64,000 bases of DNA, taken from NCBI RefSeq assembly GCF_002968335.2, contig NZ_CP134398.1, positions 1,612,001 through 1,676,000 on the forward strand, in the 5' to 3' direction. The first letter of the stretch is position 1. Every line of letters begins with the position of its first letter. The notes under the pieces are model-generated. The model had not been told where the DNA came from and did not search any database. It saw only the letters and a program-made list of their open reading frames with translations. The position numbers and the translations under genes were made by a program. Source of the stretch: Mycobacterium sp. ITM-2016-00316 (lineage in GTDB: Bacteria > Actinomycetota > Actinomycetes > Mycobacteriales > Mycobacteriaceae). Below, piece after piece: positions 34,184 through 44,627 of this stretch.

Positions 34184-35176
34184 ATGACCGTGCACTTTCC
34201 TGACACCGCGACGATTCGCACGGCGCTGTCGATGGCCACCCGCGCTCCGTCGGTGCACAATTCGCAGCCGTGGCAGTGGCGGGTGGGCGACCGAAGCGTC
34301 CACCTGTACGCCGACCCCGGCCGGCGTCTATCACGTACCGACCCCGATGGACGTGACCTCCTGATCAGCTGCGGTGCGTCGCTGCACCACGCCACGACGG
34401 CGTTCGCCGCACTGGGCTGGCAGTGCAAGGTCAGCCGGTTGCCGAACGCGGCCGAGCCCGATCATCTGGCTGCGATCGAATTGACGATGGGTGAGCCGGA
34501 TGAGAAGGACATCGCGCTGGCCGCCGCCATCCCGCGCCGCCGCACGGACCGCCGGTACTTCAGCCACTGGCCGGTGCCGCACGCGGATATCGTGACGATC
34601 GGGGTGCGGTTGGCCCGGATGGGAGTGCAGTTGCGCCACGTCGAGACGACGATCGACATCCGGGCGATCGTCGCCGAGGCGGTGTGGCTGCACGCCAACG
34701 ACGCCGAGTACCTCGCAGAACTGACGACGTGGAGCGGTCGTTACTCCTCGATTGCCGGGGTGCCGGCGCGCAGCACCCCGGAGTCCGACTCGATGGCCGC
34801 CCTACCCGGTCGGCTGTTCGCCGGGCCGGCGCTGGCGCAGCCGCCCGGTGCCACGGCCGCAGACGATCACGGCCTGCTGTTGGCGCTGGGCACCGGGGAT
34901 GACGATGCGCTGGGCCGGTTGCGGGCCGGCGAGGCGACCAGCGTGGCGCTGCTGACCAGTACGGTGCTGGGGCTGTCCAGCTGCCCGGTGTCAGAGCCGC
35001 TCGAGATCGCCGAGACGCGTGCCGCGCTCCGATCCGAGGTGTTCGATGACGAAGCCTATCCACAGATGATGCTGCGCATCGGTTGGGCGCCGGTCGGTGC
35101 CGACCCGTTGCCCGCGACGGCGCGGCGAGCGGTCGACGACGTCGTGCACACCCTCGACGGTGGCCCGGTGTCTTAG
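34184..35176 (+). CDS. Acg-family nitroreductase-like protein
   Basis: A 330-residue double-domain nitroreductase-fold protein of the Acg (Rv2032) type, members of the DosR regulon. The N-terminal ATRAPSVHNSQPWQWRV is the hallmark; further marks are ISCGASLHHATTAFAALG and PRRRTDRRYF. Acg-type proteins bind FMN but have a lid that blocks usual nitroreductase chemistry, and are proposed to sequester flavin (literature). ATG 34184 gives the family length of about 331; in-frame starts at 34118 and 34145 would extend it. A GGGACTT half-box precedes it. Confidence 0.92.
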   Translation: MTVHFPDTATIRTALSMATRAPSVHNSQPWQWRVGDRSVHLYADPGRRLSRTDPDGRDLLISCGASLHHATTAFAALGWQCKVSRLPNAAEPDHLAAIELTMGEPDEKDIALAAAIPRRRTDRRYFSHWPVPHADIVTIGVRLARMGVQLRHVETTIDIRAIVAEAVWLHANDAEYLAELTTWSGRYSSIAGVPARSTPESDSMAALPGRLFAGPALAQPPGATAADDHGLLLALGTGDDDALGRLRAGEATSVALLTSTVLGLSSCPVSEPLEIAETRAALRSEVFDDEAYPQMMLRIGWAPVGADPLPATARRAVDDVVHTLDGGPVS

Positions 35177-35185
35177 GCCGGGTGG

Positions 35186-36895
35186 TCAGTCCAGCAGTAC
35201 CGGTACGGTCCAGCGCACCGTGGTGCCGGATCCGGGCGCGGTGACGATGGTGCACGTCCCGCCGAGATGTTCTGCCCGCCAACGCATATTGGCAAGACCG
35301 CTGTGGCGCACGTTGTCTTCGGGTATGCCGTCGCCGTCGTCGGCGATCTCCACGGTGAAATCGTCGTCCACCATGACGGTGACGTTGATATGCGAGGCAT
35401 GAGCATGACGCACCGCATTGCTGATGGCCTCACTGGCCACCGCCTCGGCGTGTTCGCACACCGCGGCGGCGACGCCGCCCAACGGACCGGCCACCCGCAC
35501 CGAGGTGGCGATACCGCTGTCACCCGCCAGTTCGGAGATCAACGCTTGCAACCGGACCCGAAGATCAGCGTTCTTCGCGACGGGCGACTCCAATTTGAAG
35601 ATGGTGGACCTGATGGTCTCGATGGTGCTCTGCAGTTCGTCGACCGTACGGGCCAGGCGATCGTTGACCTCCGGCGACCTCGACCGCGCGATGGTGCCCT
35701 GAACGTCCAAACCCGCGGCGAACAACCGCTGGATGACGTGGTCGTGCAGGTCGTGCGCGATGCGCTCCCGGTCGGCGAGCACCAGCAATTCACGTTCGCG
35801 TGCCCGCGACGATGCCAGGGTCAGTGCGATTGCGGCATGCCGTGCGAAGTCGCGGACGAGGTCCAGATAGGACGGGTCGAACGGTGCGTCATCCTGGTGG
35901 CGAGCGATGGCGAGGACGCCGATCACGGCGTCCTCGAGGGTCAGCGGCATGACGATCGCCGGCCGCTGACCGACATCGGTGAAGGACTGGATCGGGTGCA
36001 GGAACGACTCGGTGATGACCGGCATCTTGGACCGGAACACGCTGCCGCTGGTCGACGAATCGATGGGGACACGTTGTCCGACGACCTTCTCGGCGTGCAA
36101 CCCCACCGCTGTGGACACGATCAAGGTCCGGGCGTCGTCGTCGGAATCGCCGGTCTCGGGCACCAGGACGATCGCCTGCTCGGCGTCGGTCAGGTCGCGG
36201 GCGCGTTCGGCGATCAGGCGCAGCGGGTTCTCCGACCCCGGGCCCCCTGAGAGGAGGGCCGTGCTGATCTCGCGGCTTGCCTGCATCCAGGTGGCGGCCG
36301 CCCGCACCCGCTCGAACAGGCGTGCGTTGTCGATGGCGACCGCGGCCGCGGACGCCAGCACCCGCACGGACACTTCGTCGCTCTCCGAAAACGTGGGGCC
36401 CGGCCGGTCGTGGGTGACGTACAGGCTCCCGTACACCTCGCCGCGGATGGTGATCGGAACCCCCAGGAAGGCGTGCATCGGGGGATGATGCGGCGGGAAA
36501 CCGGCCGCCGCCGGGTGGTCGGCGAGATCATCGAGGCGCAGCGCCGGGGCGTCCTGCAGCGGAACGCCGAGTACACCCTTGCCGACCGGTAGCGGCCCGA
36601 TACGTTCGACGAGTGCGGGGTCGATGCCCTGGTGCAGGAAGGACGTGAGTGCGCCGCCGCCGTCCCGCACCCCCAGCGCGCCGTACCGCGCACCGGTCAG
36701 CGTGATCGCCGCGTGGGTGATCCGATCGAGGGTGGCGTCCAGATCCAGGTCGGAGCTGATGCCCATGATGACGTGCAACAGCTTCTCGGTCTGATCGGAG
36801 GCGCCTTGCAGCTCATCGAGCTGCAGGTGTATCTCGCCGACCAGGTCGGGCTTGCCCAGATGGGTGAACGCCGACTCTTCGTTCTTGATTTCCAC
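35186..36895 (-). CDS. devS: sensor histidine kinase DevS (DosS)
   Basis: A 569-residue cytoplasmic sensor kinase: GAF-A (about 65-195), GAF-B (about 225-365), a HisKA_3 dimerisation helix with phosphoacceptor His381 (ADRERIAHDLHDHVIQRL) and an HATPase domain with NAVRHAH and DDGDGIPEDN. GAF-A holds haem b in DevS/DosT; the proximal His lies in GFPPHHPPMHAFLGVP, so His136 or His137 here. It senses O2, NO and CO and phosphorylates DevR. Order and length match M. tuberculosis DosS (578). It is transcribed alone, 10 bases from the convergent Acg-like gene, not next to devR. Confidence 0.95.
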   Translation of the reverse strand: MEIKNEESAFTHLGKPDLVGEIHLQLDELQGASDQTEKLLHVIMGISSDLDLDATLDRITHAAITLTGARYGALGVRDGGGALTSFLHQGIDPALVERIGPLPVGKGVLGVPLQDAPALRLDDLADHPAAAGFPPHHPPMHAFLGVPITIRGEVYGSLYVTHDRPGPTFSESDEVSVRVLASAAAVAIDNARLFERVRAAATWMQASREISTALLSGGPGSENPLRLIAERARDLTDAEQAIVLVPETGDSDDDARTLIVSTAVGLHAEKVVGQRVPIDSSTSGSVFRSKMPVITESFLHPIQSFTDVGQRPAIVMPLTLEDAVIGVLAIARHQDDAPFDPSYLDLVRDFARHAAIALTLASSRARERELLVLADRERIAHDLHDHVIQRLFAAGLDVQGTIARSRSPEVNDRLARTVDELQSTIETIRSTIFKLESPVAKNADLRVRLQALISELAGDSGIATSVRVAGPLGGVAAAVCEHAEAVASEAISNAVRHAHASHINVTVMVDDDFTVEIADDGDGIPEDNVRHSGLANMRWRAEHLGGTCTIVTAPGSGTTVRWTVPVLLD

Positions 36896-37040
36896 GGCAC
36901 CCCCTGCGGGCCAGGGTACGCGCTCATGTGCGGCCGCAATACGGCGATGTGGGATCAGGGTTCGAGTTCCGGGGCGGTGTGGAAAGCCGTGGCCCGGCCG
37001 GGCCGGACGGCAGGCGCCGTGACCAAGGAAACCCAGGCAG

Positions 37041-37055
37041 AGGGCCTTTGGCCCT
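37041..37055. promoter_or_regulatory. palindromic DosR-like box before a small membrane protein gene
   Basis: AGGGCC-TTT-GGCCCT is a perfect palindrome nested in a longer near-palindrome (about 37034-37060), 78 bases before the ATG at 37133 and 146 bases before devS on the other strand. The core is 13 rather than 14 bases, so it could instead be a hairpin or another regulator's site. Confidence 0.4.
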
Positions 37056-37132
37056 GCCTGCCGAGGGTGGGCCGGTGGTTCCCTGAGATGGGCCGATCAG
37101 CCCGGTCGCAGGGACTCATCGAGGGAGACGAC

Positions 37133-37600
37133 ATGAACGTGTCGCAACGGGCCGACGGTCATACGCGTAATTTCGCCAGGGTTCTCGGACCGCTCCTTGG
37201 CATGATGTCGTTCGCCGTGCTGCTGCGTGCCGACGATCTGACACCGATTCTGTCCGAGTTCTCCGCCAGCGCCGTGTGGCCCTGGGTGACAGGTGTGTTC
37301 GTGACGGCCGCGGGGATCGCGGTCGTCACCTTTCACCGGTCATGGCGGGGCGCCACGGCGTTCATCGTTTCGCTGCTGGGTTGGACGATGCTGGCAAAAG
37401 GCATCCTGCTGCTCACCTTTCCCGCCGCGCTGGATTCGCTGGCACAACGGATGTTGAGCGCGACGGCGGTCGTGCCCGTTGTCTACGCGCTCCTGATGGT
37501 GGGTTCGCTCTATGTGAGCTACATGGGGTGGCGGTCCGAGCGTCCCCCCAACGACAAGGGCGCGTCCCACGGGCAAGTGGCCGAAACACCTCACGGTTGA
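37133..37600 (+). CDS. small four-helix membrane protein
   Basis: A 155-residue membrane protein with four hydrophobic segments (about residues 15-35, 45-68, 72-98 and 105-135). I do not recognise a named family; the tail is hydrophilic (SERPPNDKGASHGQ). The ATG at 37133 has GAGGGAG upstream. A palindromic DosR-like site precedes it and devS lies divergently, so it is probably part of the hypoxia response. Function unknown. Confidence 0.75.
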   Translation: MNVSQRADGHTRNFARVLGPLLGMMSFAVLLRADDLTPILSEFSASAVWPWVTGVFVTAAGIAVVTFHRSWRGATAFIVSLLGWTMLAKGILLLTFPAALDSLAQRMLSATAVVPVVYALLMVGSLYVSYMGWRSERPPNDKGASHGQVAETPHG

Positions 37601-37648
37601 GGACCACCGGCCCTAGCCCAGGACTGCGAACCGTCGCATGGTGACCAC

Positions 37649-38221
37649 ATGGTCAAGTACATCGTGAACGGGGTGGTGGTCGTCGCCGGCCTGGTGGGAT
37701 TGCGGCAGTTCTACCGAAACTGGGGCACGACGAAGGGGGAGTGCACCTCGCGCCTGCCCGGCGACGACCTTGTGGGCGCGCCTGCCGTCCAGACCACCGA
37801 AGGCGTGTGGGTGGACGCACCAGCGGACGCGGTCTGGTCAGAGTTGTTGCGGACCCTTCGGAATCGTGCCGGCATGAGCCGATGGATGGCTGCGCCATTG
37901 CAGGTGGCCCACCTGTCCGAGGGCGCTGTCCTGGTGTTGCAGTCGACGCCGAAGGGCCTGCACGCGGGCGCCGTGTGGTCGGTGAGCGTGATTCCGCACG
38001 GTGCGGACCGCTGCCGGGTACTGCTGCGGTGCCGGATCGGTCTGCGACACCCCGGTCAAGTCGTCGGCGTGGAACTGCTCGGCCCCGTGCGGGCTCTCGT
38101 GACACGGGCCATGTTGCGTGGCGTCCAGCGTCGAGCAGAAAGCGCCCCATTCCGGGTGACAGCCGAGGCGGCGGGAGTGCGCAGATTCGCCAGCGCCGGC
38201 GCGGATCCGGTAGCCCGCTGA
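37649..38221 (+). CDS. membrane-anchored SRPBCC-like protein
   Basis: A 190-residue protein. An N-terminal hydrophobic anchor (VNGVVVVAGLVGLRQFY) is followed by NWGTTKGECTSRLPGDDLV and WVDAPADAVWSELLRTL, the opening typical of SRPBCC/polyketide-cyclase-like proteins in actinobacteria that carry GDDLV and APA-VW motifs. The remainder forms the predicted beta-sheet cavity. ATG 37649 is 48 bases after the previous stop; GGACC-ACC-GGCCC at about 37601-37613 in that gap is another weak DosR-like palindrome. Ligand unknown. Confidence 0.75.
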   Translation: MVKYIVNGVVVVAGLVGLRQFYRNWGTTKGECTSRLPGDDLVGAPAVQTTEGVWVDAPADAVWSELLRTLRNRAGMSRWMAAPLQVAHLSEGAVLVLQSTPKGLHAGAVWSVSVIPHGADRCRVLLRCRIGLRHPGQVVGVELLGPVRALVTRAMLRGVQRRAESAPFRVTAEAAGVRRFASAGADPVAR

Positions 38222-38311
38222 TTCGCCACGTCCGCACGTGGTGACAGCGGCGCGTCGGTGGTGCGTCACCGGTGGCATCATCTCAGCGGACAGGCGAAAG
38301 GACTCCGGAGT

Positions 38312-39988
38312 ATGGATGTGCACCCCTTCCCCATCCTCGCCGCAGTGCTGGCGCTGGCCACCGTCGCCGGGCTTGTCGTCGCCCGCCTGCACCAACCTCT
38401 GCTCGTCGCGTTCCTGGCGGTCGGCGTCGCCGTCGGTCCGGTGGGCACCGGATGGGTATCGGCCGACGGCACGATAGAACTGTTGGCCGACTTCGGGATC
38501 GCACTGTTGCTGTTCCTCGTCGGGCTCCGACTCGACGTGCAGATGATTCGGAGCACCGGCCCCGTGGCGGTGATCACGGGGCTGAGCCAGGTGGTGATCA
38601 CCGCGGTGCTCGGTTACCTCGCGGCGTTGGCATTCGGAATGGACGGCCTCACCGCGCTCTACATCGCCATGGCACTGACCTTCTCGTCGACGATCATCAT
38701 CGTGAAGTTGTTGTCGGACAAGCGCGAACTCGACCAACTACACGGGCGCATCGCGGTCGGCCTGCTCATCGTGCAGGACCTCGTGGTGGTGGTCGTGATG
38801 ATCGTGCTGACCGCTTTCGGGCAGGACACCGGTGGCGGGCTCGGCCACGGCGTGGTGGATGTGCTCCTCAAAGGGGCGGGGCTGCTGGGCGCGGCGTGGC
38901 TGTTGATGCGCTATGTGCTGCCCTGGCTTTTGCCGCACATCGCGAGAATGGCGGACCTGCTGGTGTTGTTCGGCGTCGCGTATGCGGCGTCGATGGCCGC
39001 GCTGAGCGAATGGCTGGGATTCAGCTCCGAAGTGGGCGCCTTTCTCGCCGGAGTCTCGTTGGCGAGCACGCCGTTCCGGGACGCCCTCGGCGCCCGGCTG
39101 GCCAGCCTGCGTGACTTCCTGCTGCTGTTCTTCTTCCTCGAACTGGGCTCCCGACTCGAATTCACCGATGTCGCAGGACAGATCCTCCCGGCAGTGGTGT
39201 TCGCCGCGCTGGTGCTGATCGGAAAGCCGTTGATCGTGATCGCGGTGATGTCGCTGATGCGTTATCCGTTGCGCGTCAGCGTCCTTGCCGGACTACCGCT
39301 GGGGCAGATATCGGAGTTCTCCTGGATCCTGGCCGCTTTGGGGCTCAGCCTCGGTCACATCACCAACGCCACGGTCAGTCTCATCACCCTGGTGGGACTC
39401 ATCACGATCGCCGTGTCGACGTACCTGATCACCTATTCCGAACAGATCTACGACCGCGTCAAGAGCGGTTTGGCTCGCCTGGAGCGGCGACGGCCCCGCG
39501 ATCCGAAAACCGTTGTCGCCGATGATTGTGACGTGATCCTCTACGGCCTGGGCCGGTTCGGCGGACACCTGGCCCACCGGCTGAGCGAGGCCGGCCACCG
39601 GGTCCTTGCGGTGGACTTCGATCCACACCAGATCAAGACGCATTCCGGTGACGAGTTCGCCGTGGTGTTCGGCAGTGCCGAGGACGAGCAGCTGCTCGAG
39701 GCGCTGCCGCTGGCGCAGGCGAAGTACGTCATCAGCGCCATTCCGATAGTGACGATCAACCTGACGCTCTTACACGCCCTGCGCCACCACGGATTCGGCG
39801 GCACCATCGCGCTCACCGCACACACCCACCACGATGCCGAGCGCCTGCGCGCCGCCGGGGTCCACACCGTGCTCGAGCCGTTTTCCACGGCCGCGCGCGC
39901 GACGTCGGACACGCTGCACGAACTGCTCACCGACGGCGGCGACGCGACGGGTGATGACGGGAAGTCCGGCGGTCACAGTGACAGATAG
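38312..39988 (+). CDS. monovalent cation:proton antiporter-2 (KefB-like) with TrkA-N domain
   Basis: A 558-residue CPA2-family antiporter. Residues 1-390 form about 12 membrane helices with the family segment ALTFSSTIIIVKLLSDKREL; residues 410-550 are a Rossmann RCK/TrkA-N domain (VILYGLGRFGGHLAHRL) that binds NAD(H) or nucleotides to gate transport. Such proteins exchange K+ or Na+ for protons. The ATG at 38312 has CCGGAG upstream. The 120-base gap after it holds no recognisable feature. Kef systems protect against electrophiles by cytoplasmic acidification, which would suit this stress island (inference). Confidence 0.92.
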   Translation: MDVHPFPILAAVLALATVAGLVVARLHQPLLVAFLAVGVAVGPVGTGWVSADGTIELLADFGIALLLFLVGLRLDVQMIRSTGPVAVITGLSQVVITAVLGYLAALAFGMDGLTALYIAMALTFSSTIIIVKLLSDKRELDQLHGRIAVGLLIVQDLVVVVVMIVLTAFGQDTGGGLGHGVVDVLLKGAGLLGAAWLLMRYVLPWLLPHIARMADLLVLFGVAYAASMAALSEWLGFSSEVGAFLAGVSLASTPFRDALGARLASLRDFLLLFFFLELGSRLEFTDVAGQILPAVVFAALVLIGKPLIVIAVMSLMRYPLRVSVLAGLPLGQISEFSWILAALGLSLGHITNATVSLITLVGLITIAVSTYLITYSEQIYDRVKSGLARLERRRPRDPKTVVADDCDVILYGLGRFGGHLAHRLSEAGHRVLAVDFDPHQIKTHSGDEFAVVFGSAEDEQLLEALPLAQAKYVISAIPIVTINLTLLHALRHHGFGGTIALTAHTHHDAERLRAAGVHTVLEPFSTAARATSDTLHELLTDGGDATGDDGKSGGHSDR

Positions 39989-40109
39989 GTCTTGGCGATG
40001 CGCCTGGTCGCCGCCGGCGCGTAACGAATTCGCCGAACGGAACCTGCTGCCGCACAACGACGATGTAGTCTGACAAGAGAGTTGATGGTTCAGAAAGGGC
40101 GGTCTCGTG

Positions 40110-40490
40110 ATGTCAACCGGTCACGATCACTCGCCGGATCACGGTGGCGAGGCCGAACCGGACTACCGCTTCACGCTGGCGAACGAGCGCACCTTTCTGG
40201 CCTGGATCCGCACGGCGCTGGCGCTGATCGCCGGCGGTATCGCCGTGGTGCAGTTCGTGCCGTCCTTCGGTATCCCCGGTGTGCGGCACGGTCTGAGCGT
40301 GGTGCTCACCGCCGGCGGTGGGCTGCTGGCGGCACTGGCGGTGCGGCGCTGGCAACGCGTACAGACGGCGATGCGCCGTGACGAGGACCTGCCGCCCACG
40401 CTGGTGCCGGTGCTGCTCGGCGGCGCGATCTTCGTGGTCACCGTCGCGGTCCTGGTGATCCTGGTCGTCTGGCCGCCGGCCCGGGGGTGA
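40110..40490 (+). CDS. DUF202 membrane protein
   Basis: A 126-residue YidH/DUF202 protein with three transmembrane helices. The signature RFTLANERTFLAWIRTALALIAGG is clear. The ATG at 40110 (or GTG 40107) follows AAAGGG. One base separates its stop from a second DUF202 gene, so they probably form a heteromer. The family has no established function. Confidence 0.88.
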   Translation: MSTGHDHSPDHGGEAEPDYRFTLANERTFLAWIRTALALIAGGIAVVQFVPSFGIPGVRHGLSVVLTAGGGLLAALAVRRWQRVQTAMRRDEDLPPTLVPVLLGGAIFVVTVAVLVILVVWPPARG

Positions 40491-40491
40491 G

Positions 40492-40827
40492 ATGGCACGC
40501 CGAGAGCCGTGGAAACCCGGACTGCCCGCCGAGCGCACGTTGTTATCATGGGAGAGAAGCGCATTCGGATTCCTGGTCGGTGGCGCGCTGGTGATGTTGC
40601 GCCAACACGGCCCGCTCGGGCCGGGCCGGACAGCGCTGGCGCTGACGGCGACGGCGCTCGCCTTGCTCGTCCTGGCGCTCGGTTATCGGCGGTCGCGGCA
40701 GATCCGAGCCGCGGACGGCGCGGTCATGCCCGCTCCACGTACCGAGATCCTGCTGATCGGCGGCGCCACCGTCGCGTTCGCGGCGGCTGTTGTCATCGCG
40801 CTGCTCGTCTCGGCGGTGTTCGGTTAG
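40492..40827 (+). CDS. second DUF202 membrane protein
   Basis: A 111-residue DUF202 protein with three predicted helices and the signature LPAERTLLSWERSAFGFLVGG. It follows the first DUF202 gene by one base and converges on the metallo-hydrolase gene with a 4-base tail overlap. Paired, diverged DUF202 proteins are frequent in actinobacteria; their role is unknown. Confidence 0.86.
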   Translation: MARREPWKPGLPAERTLLSWERSAFGFLVGGALVMLRQHGPLGPGRTALALTATALALLVLALGYRRSRQIRAADGAVMPAPRTEILLIGGATVAFAAAVVIALLVSAVFG

Positions 40828-42209
40828 CGGACGAGGCCCAGCTTCTCGGCGGTGTCGAAATCGTCGTCGATGAGGACCACGGCGCGGTCGGCGCGGTCGA
40901 TCAACGAGGCGGCGATGGAGGAGCGGTAGCCGGAGGCGCAGTGCACCCACACGTCGCCGCCGGGCACTTCATCGATGCGCCTGCTGATTTCGTGCAGCGG
41001 GATGTTGAGCGCGCCCGGAATATGGCCGTCGTCGAACTCACCGCTCTGCCGGACATCGAGCACGGCGGGCCGTCGCGTGCCGAGCGCCTCGGCCAGGTCG
41101 GCGAAATCCGCGACCCGGTAGGACCGTAGCGGTGTATCCCCGGTCAGCGTGTGTACCTCGCCCACGGCCGACCCGGTGAGGTTGTCGACGCCGATGCGCG
41201 CCAGTTCGCGCCGGGCATCGGCGATCTGGGACTCGCTGTCGCCGATGAGGGTCAGCGGAGACCCCCAGGAGTAGAGCCAGCCCAGGTAGGTGACGAAGGA
41301 ATCCGAGAGCTCGAACCCGACCGAGCCGTCGAGGTGCCCGGCGGCGAAGGCGGTGCGGTTGCGCAGGTCCACCACCCACTCGCCGGCGTCGATGCGCCGA
41401 CGCAGTTCGGCGGGGTCCACCGGCAGTGGAAGCGACAGGTCCACCGGCGCCGGACCCCGGGCGTTGATGACGCCCATGTGTGCGTAGTAGGCGGGGTAGG
41501 CCGACAGGCCGGCGATCAGCTCGTCGACATAACTCTGCTCGTCCTGGGTCAGTGCCGGATTGTCCTGGCGCTGATCGGCAATGGTTGATGCGTCGCCGCT
41601 GGCCGGGGTCGCCGAGCAGAAGCTGCCGAAGCCGTGTGTCGGGTAGACCTGGGCATTCTGGGGCAGTTCGGCCGCAAGCCGGCGCACCGAGTGGAACTGC
41701 GCGTGGCTGAGCTCTTCGGTGTGCTCGGAGCCCAGCAGGTCGGTACGGCCGGTCGTGCCGTGCAGCATCGACCCGCCGGTGAACACGCCGAGCACCGCGT
41801 CGGCGGCGTCGTGCAGCACGTAGCTGACGTGGTGGTGGGTATGGCCGGGGGTGTGCATGACCCGCAGCCGGATCGGCCCGACATCGATCACGTCGCCATC
41901 GCCGACAGCGCGGCGCTGGTAGCCGACCTCGTCACCGGCGGGCACCACGTATTCGGCATCGACGGTGCGGGAGAGCTCCAGACCGCCGGTGACGTAGTCG
42001 TTGTGGATGTGTGTCTCGAGCACATGGGTGATCCGCACCCCCCGCTCACGGGCCAGGTCCAGCACCCGGTCGATATCGCGTTGCGGATCGATCACCACGG
42101 CGATGTCGTCGATGCTGATCAGGTAGCTGCGGTCACCCAGTCCGGTGGTTTCGATGATGGCCACGTCGATCTGGGGCGGAGGGCTGATATTGCTGTGCGG
42201 CAACGTCAT
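40824..42209 (-). CDS. CstB-like persulfide dioxygenase-rhodanese fusion (first copy)
   Basis: A 461-residue MBL-fold enzyme fused to two rhodanese-like modules. The metal site begins ETHIHNDYVTGG (an HxHxD motif lacking the final His of hydrolases), with HTPGHTHHH and PTHGFG. The middle module is a degenerate rhodanese with no Cys; the last has the active Cys in WVHCASGYRSS. This is the CstB architecture: oxidation of a low-molecular-weight persulfide to thiosulfate by combined dioxygenase and sulfurtransferase. Start ATG 42209 overlaps the DUF302 stop. It ends the cst-like minus-strand operon. Confidence 0.88.
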   Translation of the reverse strand: MTLPHSNISPPPQIDVAIIETTGLGDRSYLISIDDIAVVIDPQRDIDRVLDLARERGVRITHVLETHIHNDYVTGGLELSRTVDAEYVVPAGDEVGYQRRAVGDGDVIDVGPIRLRVMHTPGHTHHHVSYVLHDAADAVLGVFTGGSMLHGTTGRTDLLGSEHTEELSHAQFHSVRRLAAELPQNAQVYPTHGFGSFCSATPASGDASTIADQRQDNPALTQDEQSYVDELIAGLSAYPAYYAHMGVINARGPAPVDLSLPLPVDPAELRRRIDAGEWVVDLRNRTAFAAGHLDGSVGFELSDSFVTYLGWLYSWGSPLTLIGDSESQIADARRELARIGVDNLTGSAVGEVHTLTGDTPLRSYRVADFADLAEALGTRRPAVLDVRQSGEFDDGHIPGALNIPLHEISRRIDEVPGGDVWVHCASGYRSSIAASLIDRADRAVVLIDDDFDTAEKLGLVR

Positions 42210-42616
42210 CGGCTTCCCCCGTCCAGGGTGTCGAGGGCGGCCCGCAGTTTGGCGGCGGCCTCGTCGGCGACCTCGCGTACCCCGGGCTGATCGGAGAGCG
42301 CAACCATCACCTGCGGATCCATCGCGTCGACGATCACCGTGTCGGCACCGGCGGTGGTATCGGCACGCACCGCGACGTTGCAGGGCAGCAGCAGGCCGAT
42401 CTGCCGGTCTGCGATCACCGCCCGGTGTGCCAACGGGGGGTTGCAGGCACCGAGGATCAGGTAGTCCTCGATGTCCTCGCCCAGCTTGGCTTTCAGCGTG
42501 GCCTTCATGTCGATCTCGGTCAGTATGCCGAAACCTTGTTGGGCCAAGGCCTTTCGAGTCCGCTCCACCGCATCCTCGAATGTGGTGTGCAGCGTCGTCG
42601 ACAGTGCGTAACCCAT
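42206..42616 (-). CDS. DUF302 protein
   Basis: A 136-residue DUF302 domain protein: ALSTTLHTTFEDAVERTRKAL at the start, then LGACNPPLAHRAVIADRQIGLLLPCNV. The two cysteines are typical of the family, often next to sulfur-oxidation genes and proposed to bind small thiols or metals. The ATG has a strong AGGAGGT site. It lies 13 bases after cstR and overlaps the persulfide dioxygenase gene. Confidence 0.9.
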   Translation of the reverse strand: MGYALSTTLHTTFEDAVERTRKALAQQGFGILTEIDMKATLKAKLGEDIEDYLILGACNPPLAHRAVIADRQIGLLLPCNVAVRADTTAGADTVIVDAMDPQVMVALSDQPGVREVADEAAAKLRAALDTLDGGSR

Positions 42617-42629
42617 ATCTACCTCCTGA

Positions 42630-44471
<1,842 letters not shown>

Positions 44472-44475
44472 CTAG

Positions 44476-44491
44476 ATACCGCCGGGGGTAT
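44476..44491. promoter_or_regulatory. CstR-type operator 1
   Basis: ATACC-GCCGGG-GGTAT, a CsoR/CstR-like inverted repeat 54 bases upstream of the rhodanese ATG on the minus strand. Confidence 0.6.
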
Positions 44492-44511
44492 GTTTACCTG
44501 TGAGTGTAGAT

Positions 44512-44527
44512 ATACCCCCACCCGTAT
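44512..44527. promoter_or_regulatory. degenerate CstR-type site 2
   Basis: ATACCCCCACCCGTAT keeps the outer ATAC and GTAT ends but the right G-run is lost. Possibly an eroded operator between better sites on each side. Confidence 0.35.
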
Positions 44528-44545
44528 TGTCAAGTGGGGAATCAG

Positions 44546-44561
44546 ATACCCCCTGGGGTAG
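44546..44561. promoter_or_regulatory. CstR-type operator 3
   Basis: TACCCC-CT-GGGGTA, perfect 6-bp arms, in the rhodanese/dioxygenase divergent promoter region. Confidence 0.65.
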
Positions 44562-44566
44562 TTGAC

Positions 44567-44582
44567 ATACCCATACGGGTAT
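44567..44582. promoter_or_regulatory. CstR-type operator 4
   Basis: ATACCC-ATAC-GGGTAT, perfect arms, 46 bases before the dioxygenase ATG. It is the best-conserved of the sites and overlaps the likely plus-strand promoter (TTGACA at 44562-44567). Confidence 0.7.
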
Positions 44583-44627
44583 AGCCATGATGGCCGTACC
44601 CACCGCCGAACGAAAGGGACCATCGTC

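Noticed and set aside
36988..37008. GGCCCGGCCGGGCC palindrome as a regulatory site
   Set aside because: Very GC-rich self-complementary sequence expected by chance in this genome; no second copy and no relation to a start site.
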